Assembly: GCA_905221605.1 (NCBI GenBank)
Contig: CAJNDS010000257.1
Span: forward strand, 62,001-126,000
Reading direction: 5' to 3'
Source: Symbiodinium natans
Lineage: Eukaryota > Sar > Dinophyceae > Suessiales > Symbiodiniaceae
Length of the DNA: 64,000 bases
Program-made: the position numbers and the translations under genes
Shown: piece after piece, positions 30,611 to 41,431 of the stretch
Layout: every line of letters begins with the position of its first letter
Position numbering within the stretch: position 1 is the stretch's first letter
Notes under the pieces: generated by a model
What the model saw: only the letters and a program-made list of their open reading frames with translations
Told to the model about the DNA's origin: nothing
Databases searched by the model: none

Positions 30611-32210
30611 AGAATGCTGGCCCTGCTACCCCTGTGGGTCAAGCTGCCGCCTGAAGAACTTTGGCGGCCACGACCAGCGTTCTGCCCTTCTTTCTTCTGC
30701 CCGGGTGCTTCCGCCCGAATCTGATCTGATGATCTGACTGAAGCACCGACTGGGTTTTCTACGCCAGCGTTTCTTCTCAGGTGAAACATCTAGGAACATT
30801 CGTAACGCACTAGTGCTGGCAGTGAACTCGGAATGTATCCTTCAATGGATGTGTGTTTACAGTTATGAGAGCACGGCTGTGCTTGCATAGTTTTTCAACC
30901 AAAACCTAGCTCTGCTTGCATAGCAGTGTCGACTTGACTAGAGTGTTGTGAGAGAGGAAAAGTTTGTCAAATTCCAACTCGTTCAGTGACTGTCTTAGTA
31001 TTGCTTCGCAGCTTCTTTCGTGCGTCGAGGCGCCTGACATTGAAGCTGCCTTCATACATGGTTTGCACGGTAGCGTTCCCGCAATCTACAAAACTGCACG
31101 TTCCACTTCCTTCTTGTTTCGATAGCCACCATGGTGACACGCTCGCGCTGGCGTGCATGCTGCTGCTGGCTGGCTGGCATCGCCATGATGGCTACACTTG
31201 CACGTGAGGCAGATCTGACAATCAGTGCAGTGGGGGGGGTGTCAATTTAGTGTGATGGACCCGGTGGATGTACGTTAGAGTCACATGCCGTAGAGGCGAT
31301 TGGCACTTGGTCATCCGGGCAAGATTATGTCGTTTCTGATATAGTGATGTCATGTTGCATTCGTGCACTGCATGTGCTTCCAGGGACCAAAGGGCGCCCT
31401 GCATGGCGTTACGGGCTTCATTGGTGGCCCTGGCCCCAACCGTCCTAACGGTCCTAACGGCCAGACCGGTCAAGAAGAGCAAGGGCAACGAGGAACGGGC
31501 GTTGTGTTGCATGTGTCAGGGAGCCATCAAGTCTCGATCATGTTGCCTTGTATAGGCCCTGATTGTCTTGCAAGGACCCGGCCAAGGAATGTCTTGGCTA
31601 CAAAAAAGTTGGGAAGGCTCCGTGGATGAACCGGTGCCGTATGTTCAGCGCATGTGTGCCACGACAGCTAGCGAGCCGTATGCCCTGAAATCTGAAGGCA
31701 AGGTTAAACACAGGTTTCGAGCACTTTTTTGTCATATTGCTATTGCAGTGACTTGCTTGGAAGCTAAGCATAGAGTTGTCGTGATAAGCTTCCCGTTAAA
31801 TGCGTGCTACCACCTGCTATACTCAGGTTTCAATGCAACCTACAGCAAACTTTGGACTGGCGAGCAGCTGACTGCCGATGATGTCCAGAGAGATCTGGAT
31901 GTCACTTTTGCCGTGTCGTTGGCAATAGGCATCCGTGCTGCAAAGCAAGAACCCCGCGTGTGTGTGCATTCTTTGTCCACAAGTGGTTCTCATCGGAGTG
32001 CCATTATTCGCAATCGTGTGCGCATGGTTTAGGCAAAGTTTACGTTCCGATGCGTTAAATTCCTTTGGTCAATGTTAAGAAGTGAGCAGCTTGAGGGTTC
32101 GTACGGCACATTCGCGCATGCCTGGCTGCGTTATGACTCTCACAATGCACCCTGTCATTGTTTCAAGCATGACTTGATTGTTAGTTTTTGAATTTTTCCT
32201 CCGCGACCGC
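30611..32210. other. Little recognisable content; possible ORF 31568-32032
   Basis: The 155-codon frame ending RNRVRMV at 32032 has moderate coding character (FAVSLAIGIRAAKQEPRVC) but no known domain and may be an exon of the gene starting 32211. A collagen-like Gly-x-y stretch near 31390-31490 is short and isolated. The rest shows nothing I can name. Confidence 0.35.
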
Positions 32211-32936
32211 ATGGCCACTGCACCGAGAGTGCACGTCTGCCGGCCGCAGGAACAATCAACCAGCTCGAAATTTTGTCTCGTCTGGTGCTATGAGCGGTGC
32301 AACAAGGCAGACCAGGGCGACACGTTGACCGAATTGCAAGACATTGCTGCAAGCTTCGGTTCAGATCTGGTTCTCCACAAAAAGTCTGCAGGCTTTTTGA
32401 GCTGGTTGGAGAAGCCACGGGAACGTGTTTTTCTCCTGGCGGATTGGCGTGAAGCAAAACCCATTATGGAAGGACTTAGTCGCCAAACGGCGGCCAAGCA
32501 ACCAATCCGGGTTTGTATGTGCATCCTGGCTCAGTCAGACAAGGTGTACCGCCGTGCCACGGAATGGGCTACCCTCATTCGGCAGAGTGGTGGCTGGAAC
32601 ATAAAAGTGCTGGATGGATACTCGCGTGAGGGCGTCGAGGAGTTCATCATGCAAAGTATAGAGGAGACAATGGCATCAAGGGCTTCCCGAGTTGTGGAAG
32701 GTCCCAGTTCTCCTTCCCAGGTCTCCACTTTTCACACCCGCGATGCTGCCGCCAGTTCGTCGTCACTGCCTGAAGCCGGGCAGAGTAGCTTTAACCCTTC
32801 CGAAGAGTTGGGGTCTGCCTCCAGCAGCTTGTCCTTCGTGACCCTGATAAGAGCTGTGCAAGATCCTCAGGAAGCTGCAAGACTAGAGGAGATGATTCAG
32901 CGCACCATGTGGCAGCAGCCGTATTATGAGGATTGA
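32211..32936 (+). CDS. Intact orphan ORF, alpha/beta protein with serine-rich tail
   Basis: ATG 32211 (MATAPRVHVCRPQE) to TGA 32934, 241 residues. The first 155 residues alternate hydrophobic strands and amphipathic helices (FCLVWCYERC, LTELQDIAASFGS, RVFLLADWREAKPIMEGLS, IRVCMCILAQ, WNIKVLDGYSREGVEEFI), as in receiver-like or other Rossmann-type folds. The rest is a Ser/Pro-rich linker with a final helix. No catalytic motif and no family is recognised. It is the only clearly undamaged non-mobile ORF of this size in the window. Intronless structure is compatible with a retroposed dinoflagellate gene, but I found no spliced-leader relict upstream. Confidence 0.5.
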   Translation: MATAPRVHVCRPQEQSTSSKFCLVWCYERCNKADQGDTLTELQDIAASFGSDLVLHKKSAGFLSWLEKPRERVFLLADWREAKPIMEGLSRQTAAKQPIRVCMCILAQSDKVYRRATEWATLIRQSGGWNIKVLDGYSREGVEEFIMQSIEETMASRASRVVEGPSSPSQVSTFHTRDAAASSSSLPEAGQSSFNPSEELGSASSSLSFVTLIRAVQDPQEAARLEEMIQRTMWQQPYYED

Positions 32937-35900
32937 AGATTTATGATGTGTGTAGTCCAAGACGGTAGTCGGTCAAGATCTGAATGTTGAGACTTGTCGT
33001 GTGCCATGTATGTATTCAAGGCCAGGCAAACTCGCCATTTCCCCATCTGGTGCTTGAGAAGTACTGGGAAGTGGGGTTTTGAAGCGCCGGCGGCGTAGTG
33101 ATAAACGAAGTTTCGCTGTCGAAGGGTTTCTGTCTCAGACTCAAAACACTGTAAGAGCATGGTCGTTTCATGCAAGACTTGTTGCCGGCCCTTTCACAAC
33201 AATAGCATATTCTCAGGACTAATTATAACTTTTGCGGCCTTGCAGCGGGTTGGCTCAGACTAAGTTGCTAACCGCAGGTGCCACTGTGCCGCATAACTCG
33301 CCATCCAGAATGGATGCTGCAACGCTAGATGTCTCTCGACTTCGGCCGCCGAGGAAAGAGCGATACCATATTGTTGTATGATTTAGGGGATTGCTTGTCA
33401 TTCTTCCGCCGTTTTCTCGGGATGTTAGCTCAATGTGACATCGTGGATTCCAGGACCTCATGTCAAAATAAGCCACATGTATTTGCACCTTCCAGTGAAG
33501 CAACGGCCACAGCTCAAGGTCCCTTGAAGTGAACCCGTGACCTCATTGCAACAGCGCTAGGCCAACCTAGTTACCTAGTTGGAGCCGGACTGCTTCTGGC
33601 TTCTGGTGGTGCGGCTTCGGGGATATGCAGGCGTGTTCGACTCGTACGTGCGCGTTGCGCCGCCTGCACAGCCACCGGATTGCGTGGCGCCGCCTCAAGT
33701 CAGTAAGATGTTTGTGTGAGGTTCGTGCAAGCTCCCGAAGGGTTTGAGTGACTGGATTTCAGCTGCGTCCCGATGGTTCTTGGCAGGTTTGGGATTGCTG
33801 GCTTCATGGCTGAGAACTAGGAGTAGCAGAGTAGCAGGCGAGAGACCCCCAATCAGGGCCTGAGGCCCAATTCTTTACCGAGGGTTTCTGAGCATCCTGA
33901 ATACAGGGTCCCGTTTTAGGAAACGGTAAGCGATTCTTATTGGGATTGAAAGACCAAGAAACTAGACTGTAGAAGGCGCTCTCAAATGTGAGGGTCATTT
34001 CCAAGCCATCAAAGAGAGCAAACTGTGATTGACCACTCATGGTCCGCATCACGTGGCAGTATTCGCACATAATGTGATTCAAGCTTGAAGGCGACATTGG
34101 CATCAACGCCAAACCAGCCCAGGTTTCCTACAACACGCGTGGGACATGCTGCCCTTCCTTGGCCTGCGATTTGTCTCAAACCCTGGGATTTCAAGAGCAC
34201 TTTGCGCTTTTGATAGGCTCTAAGACTGTGGGATCGACAATGCCGGTTTTGGGGTCGATGTCGTGTTGTCCCGATCTGTGCTGAGGCTACAAGGACCTCC
34301 CCATGGGCCTCAAGATTTATGTCACGTTTCTTGGCACGATTCCGAACAAGGGGCAAGGCAGGGACAAAGGGAGATGAGAAATCCCAGAAACCCTAAAAAG
34401 GTTCCGAGAACCTGGCAAATGGCTGCCGGCACGTGGCAAAGAGCAGGTGCTGCCAAAACGAATCTAGAGTTTCCAGTGGCCCAACAGTAAGGCTATTTGG
34501 GGGGTTGCACACGGGGAGGAAACAAGATGTGCAATTTGCTGTGTTCCGTTTATCGTTTGTGCGTGCTTTTTTGTTGGTCGACACCACGCGGCCAGCGAGT
34601 GAGCCAGAGGCAAGTTGGCATACACAAACAAGAGACGCAGGCATCCTGCGCAGGCAGCAACAAAAAGCAAGCACTGCGCACAGACAGCAAGAAGAACAAA
34701 AACGTGCCCTTTGCACGGACATAAGATGCAAAAAACGCAGGTGGTTCGCACAGACTCTACAAACAATGGCCTGGGGGAGACAACAAGCAGCACAACAGAA
34801 AACGTGGTACTGGCTCCTAAAGCGAAATCACACCTAGAAACCAGGTTCCATGCGTCTTCAAAAACTTTTTCTCATCTGCCCATGCGCCCGGTTTGCACAC
34901 AGAAGGGACAAACATGATACACAACATGCAGCTCTTGTCGCCCGCCTGGAGATAGCGAAGACCTGGCGAAGACCTGGCTAAGATTAATGACTTGTCCCAC
35001 CGGCAACATGGAGCGCACAGTGCAACACACCTTCCGAACCATGCGTTGAAGAACGGTTTTCCCCAAGCCCGCATCGGACATGAACCAAACAAGTGCCATT
35101 TGCATCGCCAAAAAGAAAAAGAAAGAAACTCTCCTGTGCCACCAAGCGCTTCTCGGCACCCTTCAAATCACTTGCCAAAGCATGTCAAAATTGTCAAAGC
35201 ACACTACTATTTGAGGCTGCTGCTTGTTTTGGCCATGCGGGGTGCCGTGCGCATGATCAGCGAGAATCCGTCTCTGAGCGCCGGCCGCTTGGCAGCCACA
35301 ACCGCAGCGAGCTGCGAGCAGAGAGAGAGAGAGGCAGCGCACGGAGGTTCAGGGACTTCTGCCCTGTCCTCCATGCCCGGTAGAAGAAGAAGAAGAAGGG
35401 AGAGGGAGAGAGACGGGAAAAAATGTCGTCCAGTTGGACCTAACGTCTTCAGCCTCCCGCGTGAAACATCACGGACTTTGAGACCACCCGGGTGGCGCCT
35501 AGCTCAAGGAGAAGTGGATTACTACCCCAGCGTGCATTGCCACTCAACGTCATTCAACCATAGCCTAATGCGTGTCAGCTCCTGTACAACACACTGGGGG
35601 CGTGCTGCTGTGCAGGGCTTTCTAGGGGCCCTAAGCCCCTCGAAAGAAAGAAAAATTCATGGATCGGACGAGTGGATCGCGTAGCTGCAGAACACCATCC
35701 GGCAAATGTTGTGCACCTCCTTTCAATCTTGCGACTATCTTGTACTTTGCTTGGGGGCAGAACATTCACCTCAAGGCAAGACGTCCCTCCACCGAAGGTG
35801 GGTAAAGTTCATCTCCAGAGAAGTGTATTCTTTTGTAGCAAATGTAGGGTTTTATGTCAACCTTCTTAGCTTTCATGCAATTGGAGGCGCATGGATTGAA

Positions 35901-38900
35901 TTTGAGTTTGCGCAGCATCTGCTGTGAGTCATGTAAAGTTGTTTTTTTCAGCCACGCGTTTTAGTGGCTCATGTGAGCTGTGAAATTTGGTTTTGCCCAG
36001 CCCGCCCTGTAGTCGTGTGACTGCATCTTCAGCCGTGTGGCTGTCTTCTTGGTTGTGTCTTCTGCTCAGTTTCGCGTTACTTGATGGAGCTTGGCCAAGC
36101 ACTCGGCCTAAGGTCGAGCTCACCTGTTTCAAGGTTGGCACATTCATCGCTACACCCTGTTTTTTTTTCTCCATCGCCCGGTGCACATAAAGGACACAAG
36201 GGAACCTGAGAACGATTGTGGCTCGAGGCGGAACCCACCCCTCGGCAGAGGTTCGGGGAAGGTCGGCCTTGGGAACACGCCATGCACGACGTTCCGCTAG
36301 GAAAGTGCTGGCGCCCTTTCGGCTTCTTGAGGCTCCTCCATGCAAGTGCCTCCCGAAAAGGCGAAGAGGGGACTGCACTCGGCGGCTGGGGGTCGCGAAA
36401 CTCGAGCCGTGCTGCTAAAGGCGCTGTTGCTGCAAGAAGCCTACAGGGACCAAAGGAAACACAAGGCTACCCAGGGAGCCTGAATGCAAAACAGGTTTAG
36501 CATAACATTACTAAAGCGGTCGCTGTCAAGTAAGCGCAAGCCAACGAAAGGACACTCCCGATGAGCTTGCGTACTGAGTGGAAAGCCAAAGCAAACAAGA
36601 AGAACAGAGTGAGAGCGAGAGCCTGCCGAGACAGGACCGTTTGTTGGAAGAAGCTTTCTATGCGAATAAGTTCTTTGTTTGTTGCTTCTTAGCGTGTTTC
36701 TACTTGAGCAGGTTGCAGCGTGTATCCAACACTTACAACACATGTACCTTGACTTAGGCAACGCGGGAAAGTGCTTGTTCGTGCTGGCCGTTGCTGTGCA
36801 AGTCCTTACCACCCTGCCTCTTGGATGAATTGCACAAGAGAACCACGGAGTCTCGAGCCTTTGAGCTGAGGTACACATAGTTGGATTCCACGGGCGAGAA
36901 CAGCGAGCGCGGCGAGAGGGTTGCCAGGCATATGTCCACAGACCATTTTCCAGAAAACGGGAGAAATATATTAGCTCCCTTCAGAACGAAGGCGCTGAAG
37001 GATCGTTCCACCGGCATCGCGAGCAACATCTCTTCTGACCTGCTGCTTTGCAAGTTGAACAGCGCCGCCAAGCTTGTGCCGTCCGTTTTGACCAGCCGAG
37101 TTCGAGCAGCGTCGTAGTTCACGTGCCATGTGCAGGCACTTTGGAGGTTCCCGGAGGGTTAACTTCACTTTCTTATCGTTTAATAACGATGGAGGCGCGG
37201 CAATAGCCGGAGTCGGATCTCGGGTGAAGAGACCGCTTCTTTTCCAGCCAGGGTTCCCACTTTTCCGGCTTGTCAGCGACCCTTGTTGAAGCCTCTGAGC
37301 AAGCGTGCGTCACAGGCTAAAATTCTCGAAGTGCTCGCGCGCGCAAGAAGGTCGCTTCCATTGTTGCAGCCTCCCCACAAGAAGTTACCCTGATTGGAGC
37401 TTTCGCATCAGTCATGTAAGATTTACAGCGTGAAGGTTGAAATCAAGAACATTCGGATCTGCTAGTGTGACGTTTCCTGAAGGTAGCTCCGACGTGCTTC
37501 CAAGTTCAGGGGTGGGTACCGGCGAATTTCATGGCTCGGGTGGAGATGCCTGGTTGGGTCGGACTTAGGGTTTATCATGTGCCCTTTCGCCTCCCATCGC
37601 CACTCCAGGCTTGTTTTTCAGGGCTTGCTGCTGGTTTCAAACAAGTTTCATCGCAGCGCAATGCCCTTGTTTCAACGCAGGCGTGCTTGGTTCAAAGAAG
37701 TAGGCAGGTGGGCAGCTCCCCTTGCTGCTTCCTTAACACCAGGATGCGTGCAACCTTTATCTTGCCAGCCAGTACTACATCAACCGGCACAGGCATGTCA
37801 CAAGGATCTGACTTTCTTTCAAGAGTCTAAGATGCATCACTGATGCAAGCGAAGCGCAGTCGGCGATGTGGCCGCAGGCGCTGGTTGAAGCCGGCTGAAG
37901 CTTTCGGCAGAGAAGTCATCAGCATGCAGTGCTATCGAGTTGAGAACAGGAGCCTTTGGAGTTTGGAGTTTTTTTTTCTCCGAAATCGAGTGCGAATCTT
38001 GCTCGCTCGGGTGTAAGTCTGCCATGAAAGGCAACTGCACAGTGTGTGCGCAGGTTGCATGCCCGGGTTCGCTCGGTCATGGCGGTCATGGCGGTCATGG
38101 CGGTCATGGTGCTCGACTTGGCGCTCCTTGCCGGATCTCTTCCTCTTGGATCGGTGGCTTGGATGAATGAACGTGTGGAGTGTGAAGGTGTTGCATCGTA
38201 CTTGCCGACGAATTAGAGGCTGCCTGTTGTCGACTCAGCTCTTTGCGTGTGCTTGATGGACTGACTTTATTTGTCGGCGAAGGGGTCCGGGAATGCAATC
38301 CGTCCTTTCTTTCTTCGATCGGATGTTGCATCCGAAGATCGGCATAATGTTCAGTTCCCATTAGTAATGTGTTTCGCAATGGAGGCAGATGCTGCCGAAA
38401 CGGATTTTGCGCGAAATGTTGAGAGAAAGGAAAAATCAACAAGCCAGGGGACTTCTCAAGTATCCCATTCTTGTCACCCAGGGTTTTTGTTACATTCTTC
38501 CCAGGTCAGCTTCGAGGAGCGGTTCTTGATCTGGCGCGAGGTTCGACACCTATTTTTCAACATTAGAACTGCAGGGAGTGACGGACAAACTCGGACGGAC
38601 CAGCAGAAACTGTGCTGTGGCCTACGACGCCAGGCTGCGCGGAAGCGGCCCGTGGAGAACCGCCCACGTTACATTGCATGCACAGAGGCTGGGTGAAGAT
38701 GCCTGCTTCGGAATTTTGTCGACTGCATGACTGCATAGGACTCCGAGGTGTTTAAGCCTAAGCAGGGAGTGACTTTTGGTGGACAGTGAAGCACAATCAG
38801 GGAAGGCAGCAGCCGCAAAAGTTGCACAGACCAGATTGAGCGTCGGTGAGGTCCGCATTTTCGTTATATTCGGTGCCCGTGAAGCAGAGGGAGAGGAGGT

Positions 38901-39095
38901 GGTGGTGCATGTGTACAGCTAGATAGGAACACCACCCCTGCCCCATGCTCCAGCAGAGTGCATCTAGATGCCAGCGCGCGCGTACTGTAGCTGACGTCAC
39001 CTCTCGGTCCTCTTTACTTTTTTTCTTTGCCTCCTTCTCTGGCGGCCCTGGCGTGTGTTCCTTTTCTTTGCGTGGGCGTTTTGAGATTTGTGCGC
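32937..39095. other. 6-kb stretch without a recognisable gene
   Basis: Frames of up to 230 codons occur on both strands, but none has a known domain. Purine-rich simple sequence lies at about 35325-35415. A 9-bp tandem repeat lies at 38074-38109. Confidence 0.5.
38074..38109. repeat. (CGGTCATGG)4
   Basis: Four perfect copies of a 9-base unit, read directly. Confidence 0.9.
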
Positions 39096-39210
39096 TTGTG
39101 CGCGCTTGCGCTTGTTTGTCTTGCTTACTTGGTTGTTTGTTCGTTTGTGTGCATATATATATATATGTATATAGAAAAAATGTTTTTTGTGTGTCTCTGT
39201 GTGTGTGTGT
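39096..39210. repeat. Low-complexity T/G-rich tract with (TA)n and (TG)n, left flank of PLE
   Basis: GCGCTTGCGCTTG, then TATATATATA at about 39162-39172, then TGTGTG up to the pseudo-LTR. The right flank at 45656 has the same character, which indicates insertion into a microsatellite. Confidence 0.8.
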
Positions 39211-39500
39211 GCACAAAACCCTGTTGGACCAAGGGTCGGAGCAAATCACATCAGTCGTTTTGAATTCATTTAAGATGTACGCAGGGGGCCGCTCCACCCA
39301 CTGTTAGGGGGCGGCCAACGAAGAGCCTAACAGTGTGGTGCTGAAAACGTACCTGCAAATTCGAGCGTGCTTGGGCTTGGCAGAGCAGCTGGCAGCTCAT
39401 AAACTGGGAGTGTGCTTGGGCTTAGCATAGCAGCTGGCAGCTCCACCATGGACGATATTTCTGCCTTCCCCTACATGTGTAGGGAGATCCCGAAGTGTGT
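39201..39500 (+). repeat. Left pseudo-LTR (300 bp)
   Basis: Identical to 45364-45663, shift 6,163 bases. The first ten bases are TG microsatellite, so the true edge could be at GCACAAAACC (39211). It contains a near-tandem pair of GTGCTTGGGCTTGGCAGAGC-type blocks. Confidence 0.93.
39295..39340 (+). ncRNA. Structured hairpin in pseudo-LTR
   Basis: A 14-bp stem (39295-39308 with 39326-39340, one bulged A) closes a 17-base loop GGGCGGCCAACGAAGAG. The second copy is at 45458-45503. It occupies the region where other PLEs keep a hammerhead ribozyme, but no CUGAUGA/GAAA core is present. It could be an RT recognition structure or a different ribozyme. Confidence 0.5.
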
Positions 39501-40187
39501 TTCGGCAATGCTTCCGTATGCGGTCATTGTCGTGAGCCCTTGGAGGGCGCCCAACAACAAAAACAAAAAAGTCACAGGCCTGATGATGTTCAGTTCATAT
39601 CTGTGGTGCAAAGAGGAGAAGTCAACAAAAAGCATTGGTGAACTGTCACCGTTCAATGGCCGCAGACATTCTCGATGCGGATGTGTTGTCGAGTTGCAAG
39701 CTCTTGGTGGCGGCTTAACATAATGGGGACAAGTCTACGCCAAGTTCTTCTTGCAGGGTGTGCAAAATTGTTGGTGGAAGACGTCAATTGATGCCTTGAG
39801 CAACTATCTTGCCCTGAGCAACTATCAGCTGCGAGCAACCGGTTTTTGCTTCGAGCAACCAGTCGATGGCTTACATTTACATTGATTTTACAGCACTTTT
39901 ACACTTCCACACCGTGCAGCCCCCGAAAATGGTAAAAACTGCTTGACAAAAGCCAGGTCAAAGAAATGTGTGTGCTGAGGTTTCGGTGTATAGAACCAGG
40001 AACCGTTTGTCACCTTTGGTGTTTTTTGGTTATGCTGCCACTGTCTGCAACCTGGTTCGTGAGAAGGCCAGGCCTGTAGCTTGCATGTTCCTTGGTCAGG
40101 CTTTCGCTTGTTGAGTGCCTTGTGGCGCGAACACACACACTCACATGCACACCGAGAGGTTTTGGATTAAGGTATTCCAATCCTCCT

Positions 40188-41270
40188 ATGAGCATGGATG
40201 TTCCTCCTGGAATTTGGCATGTGCCAAGCTTCCGAAGTTGCAGAACTATTACATCTATGCCTTCGCCCATGAACAAGTTGCAGTACAATCAGCAAGATGT
40301 AGCAAGCGGCTGCGTTGGGGCTGGTGTCAATTGTGCTACGAGAAGCAATGTCAATGTACAAAGTTGTGCCAGCTGGAATGATGGTGCGCCGCGGTCAAAG
40401 AGCATGCCTTTCCCAATTCTTCGTGCAAACTTGGAAGAAAGAAAAACACCGCCTCATCATGCTCATGTGCAAGCACTGCGTGAGAATGCAGCAGCTGATG
40501 CTGAAACCTGTTCGACATCCCGCCACACGAAGCGCAAGATCACATACCGGCCGGCTGGCCCGCTGCCTTTGCAACAACACAGTGGAGCGGCGAAGCCTTC
40601 CCCCTTTGTGCTTCCGAAGCAACTACAATGGGGTTCGCAGCTTTGGGTTCCTGAAGCCGAGTGTTTGCGGAGATTATTGTTGTCAAAGGCTCGCGAGTTG
40701 AACTTGGATGTAGAAAAACTGGCAAATTCTGAAGCTGTGAAAGAGTGCGCGCAACTTCTACATGCTTCTGGTATGGGCACGTCCGACATTGGGCCATTCA
40801 GTTTGGTATCGCATCGCTCGGATGATATTGCTCAGACCGCCAAACTTCTAGTTTTTGAGTCACGTTTGTTGAAGAGCAGATGTGGTCGGGAAGTTTCTTC
40901 TCAAACATGGAGCCTTCCCCGCAGTTTCTTTGCATTTGGGGTATCTGTCCAGGAGTTTTGTCGCATTGTTTCCGAAGGTGAAATTTCCCCTTCGCGAGTT
41001 ACTGGTTGTTTCGTTTCGTGGGGGTGTCGACAAGAGTTGACACCGATGGCCAACCTTTTGCATCATGTAGCTCAGGACCTTACAGGTTTGGCCCAGTGCC
41101 TTATTTTCGGTACTTGTTCCCGGCCTCTCGTTCTTGAAAAGGAGGCGGAAAGGAGGCAGCGCAGAGATGGCAACCTGAATTCTGAACAAAATCAGTTATT
41201 CAAACGAATCGTCATCAATTTCGAGTTCTACCAGCTAGAGGGCTTCGCCTTGAAGTTGGACGATGCCTGA
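40188..41270 (+). CDS. PLE ORF1, unknown protein
   Basis: Starts at the first in-frame ATG (40188; the frame is open from 40092 without ATG) and ends TGA 41268, 360 residues. The N-terminal 130 residues are Ser/Pro/basic and probably disordered. The C-terminal 230 are globular-looking, with helices LLLSKARELNLDVEKLANSE and HHVAQDLTGLAQCLIFG. No zinc knuckle, RRM or other known ORF1 domain seen. Its place inside the element between pseudo-LTRs and its intact frame suggest it is an element protein, perhaps RNA-binding. It could instead be a captured host gene. Confidence 0.6.
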   Translation: MSMDVPPGIWHVPSFRSCRTITSMPSPMNKLQYNQQDVASGCVGAGVNCATRSNVNVQSCASWNDGAPRSKSMPFPILRANLEERKTPPHHAHVQALRENAAADAETCSTSRHTKRKITYRPAGPLPLQQHSGAAKPSPFVLPKQLQWGSQLWVPEAECLRRLLLSKARELNLDVEKLANSEAVKECAQLLHASGMGTSDIGPFSLVSHRSDDIAQTAKLLVFESRLLKSRCGREVSSQTWSLPRSFFAFGVSVQEFCRIVSEGEISPSRVTGCFVSWGCRQELTPMANLLHHVAQDLTGLAQCLIFGTCSRPLVLEKEAERRQRRDGNLNSEQNQLFKRIVINFEFYQLEGFALKLDDA

Positions 41271-41431
41271 AGTTGACCCACTGCAAAAAAGCGCTTGTGC
41301 GCAAAATAGAGGTGCGTGCTGCTTCTGTTTAATGTCCGCTGCTGTTGTGCACCTGTGAGTTGAGTTGTGTTGTCCTTTCAGATTTGGCTTGTTGCGCAGT
41401 CTACTCCGGTCCTCGCCTCCATAGTTGCCAG

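Noticed and set aside
31363-31500. Collagen-like Gly-Pro-Asn repeats
   Set aside because: Fewer than fifteen imperfect triplets, isolated, in a short frame without supporting context.
34433-34837. Overlapping plus- and minus-strand ORFs rich in Gln/Lys/Arg
   Set aside because: Several frames are equally open and no domain is visible. Composition explains them.
39576-39612. CTGATGATG in the PLE, resembling the start of a hammerhead ribozyme core
   Set aside because: No matching GAAA segment or stems II and III at proper spacing, and it lies outside the pseudo-LTR.
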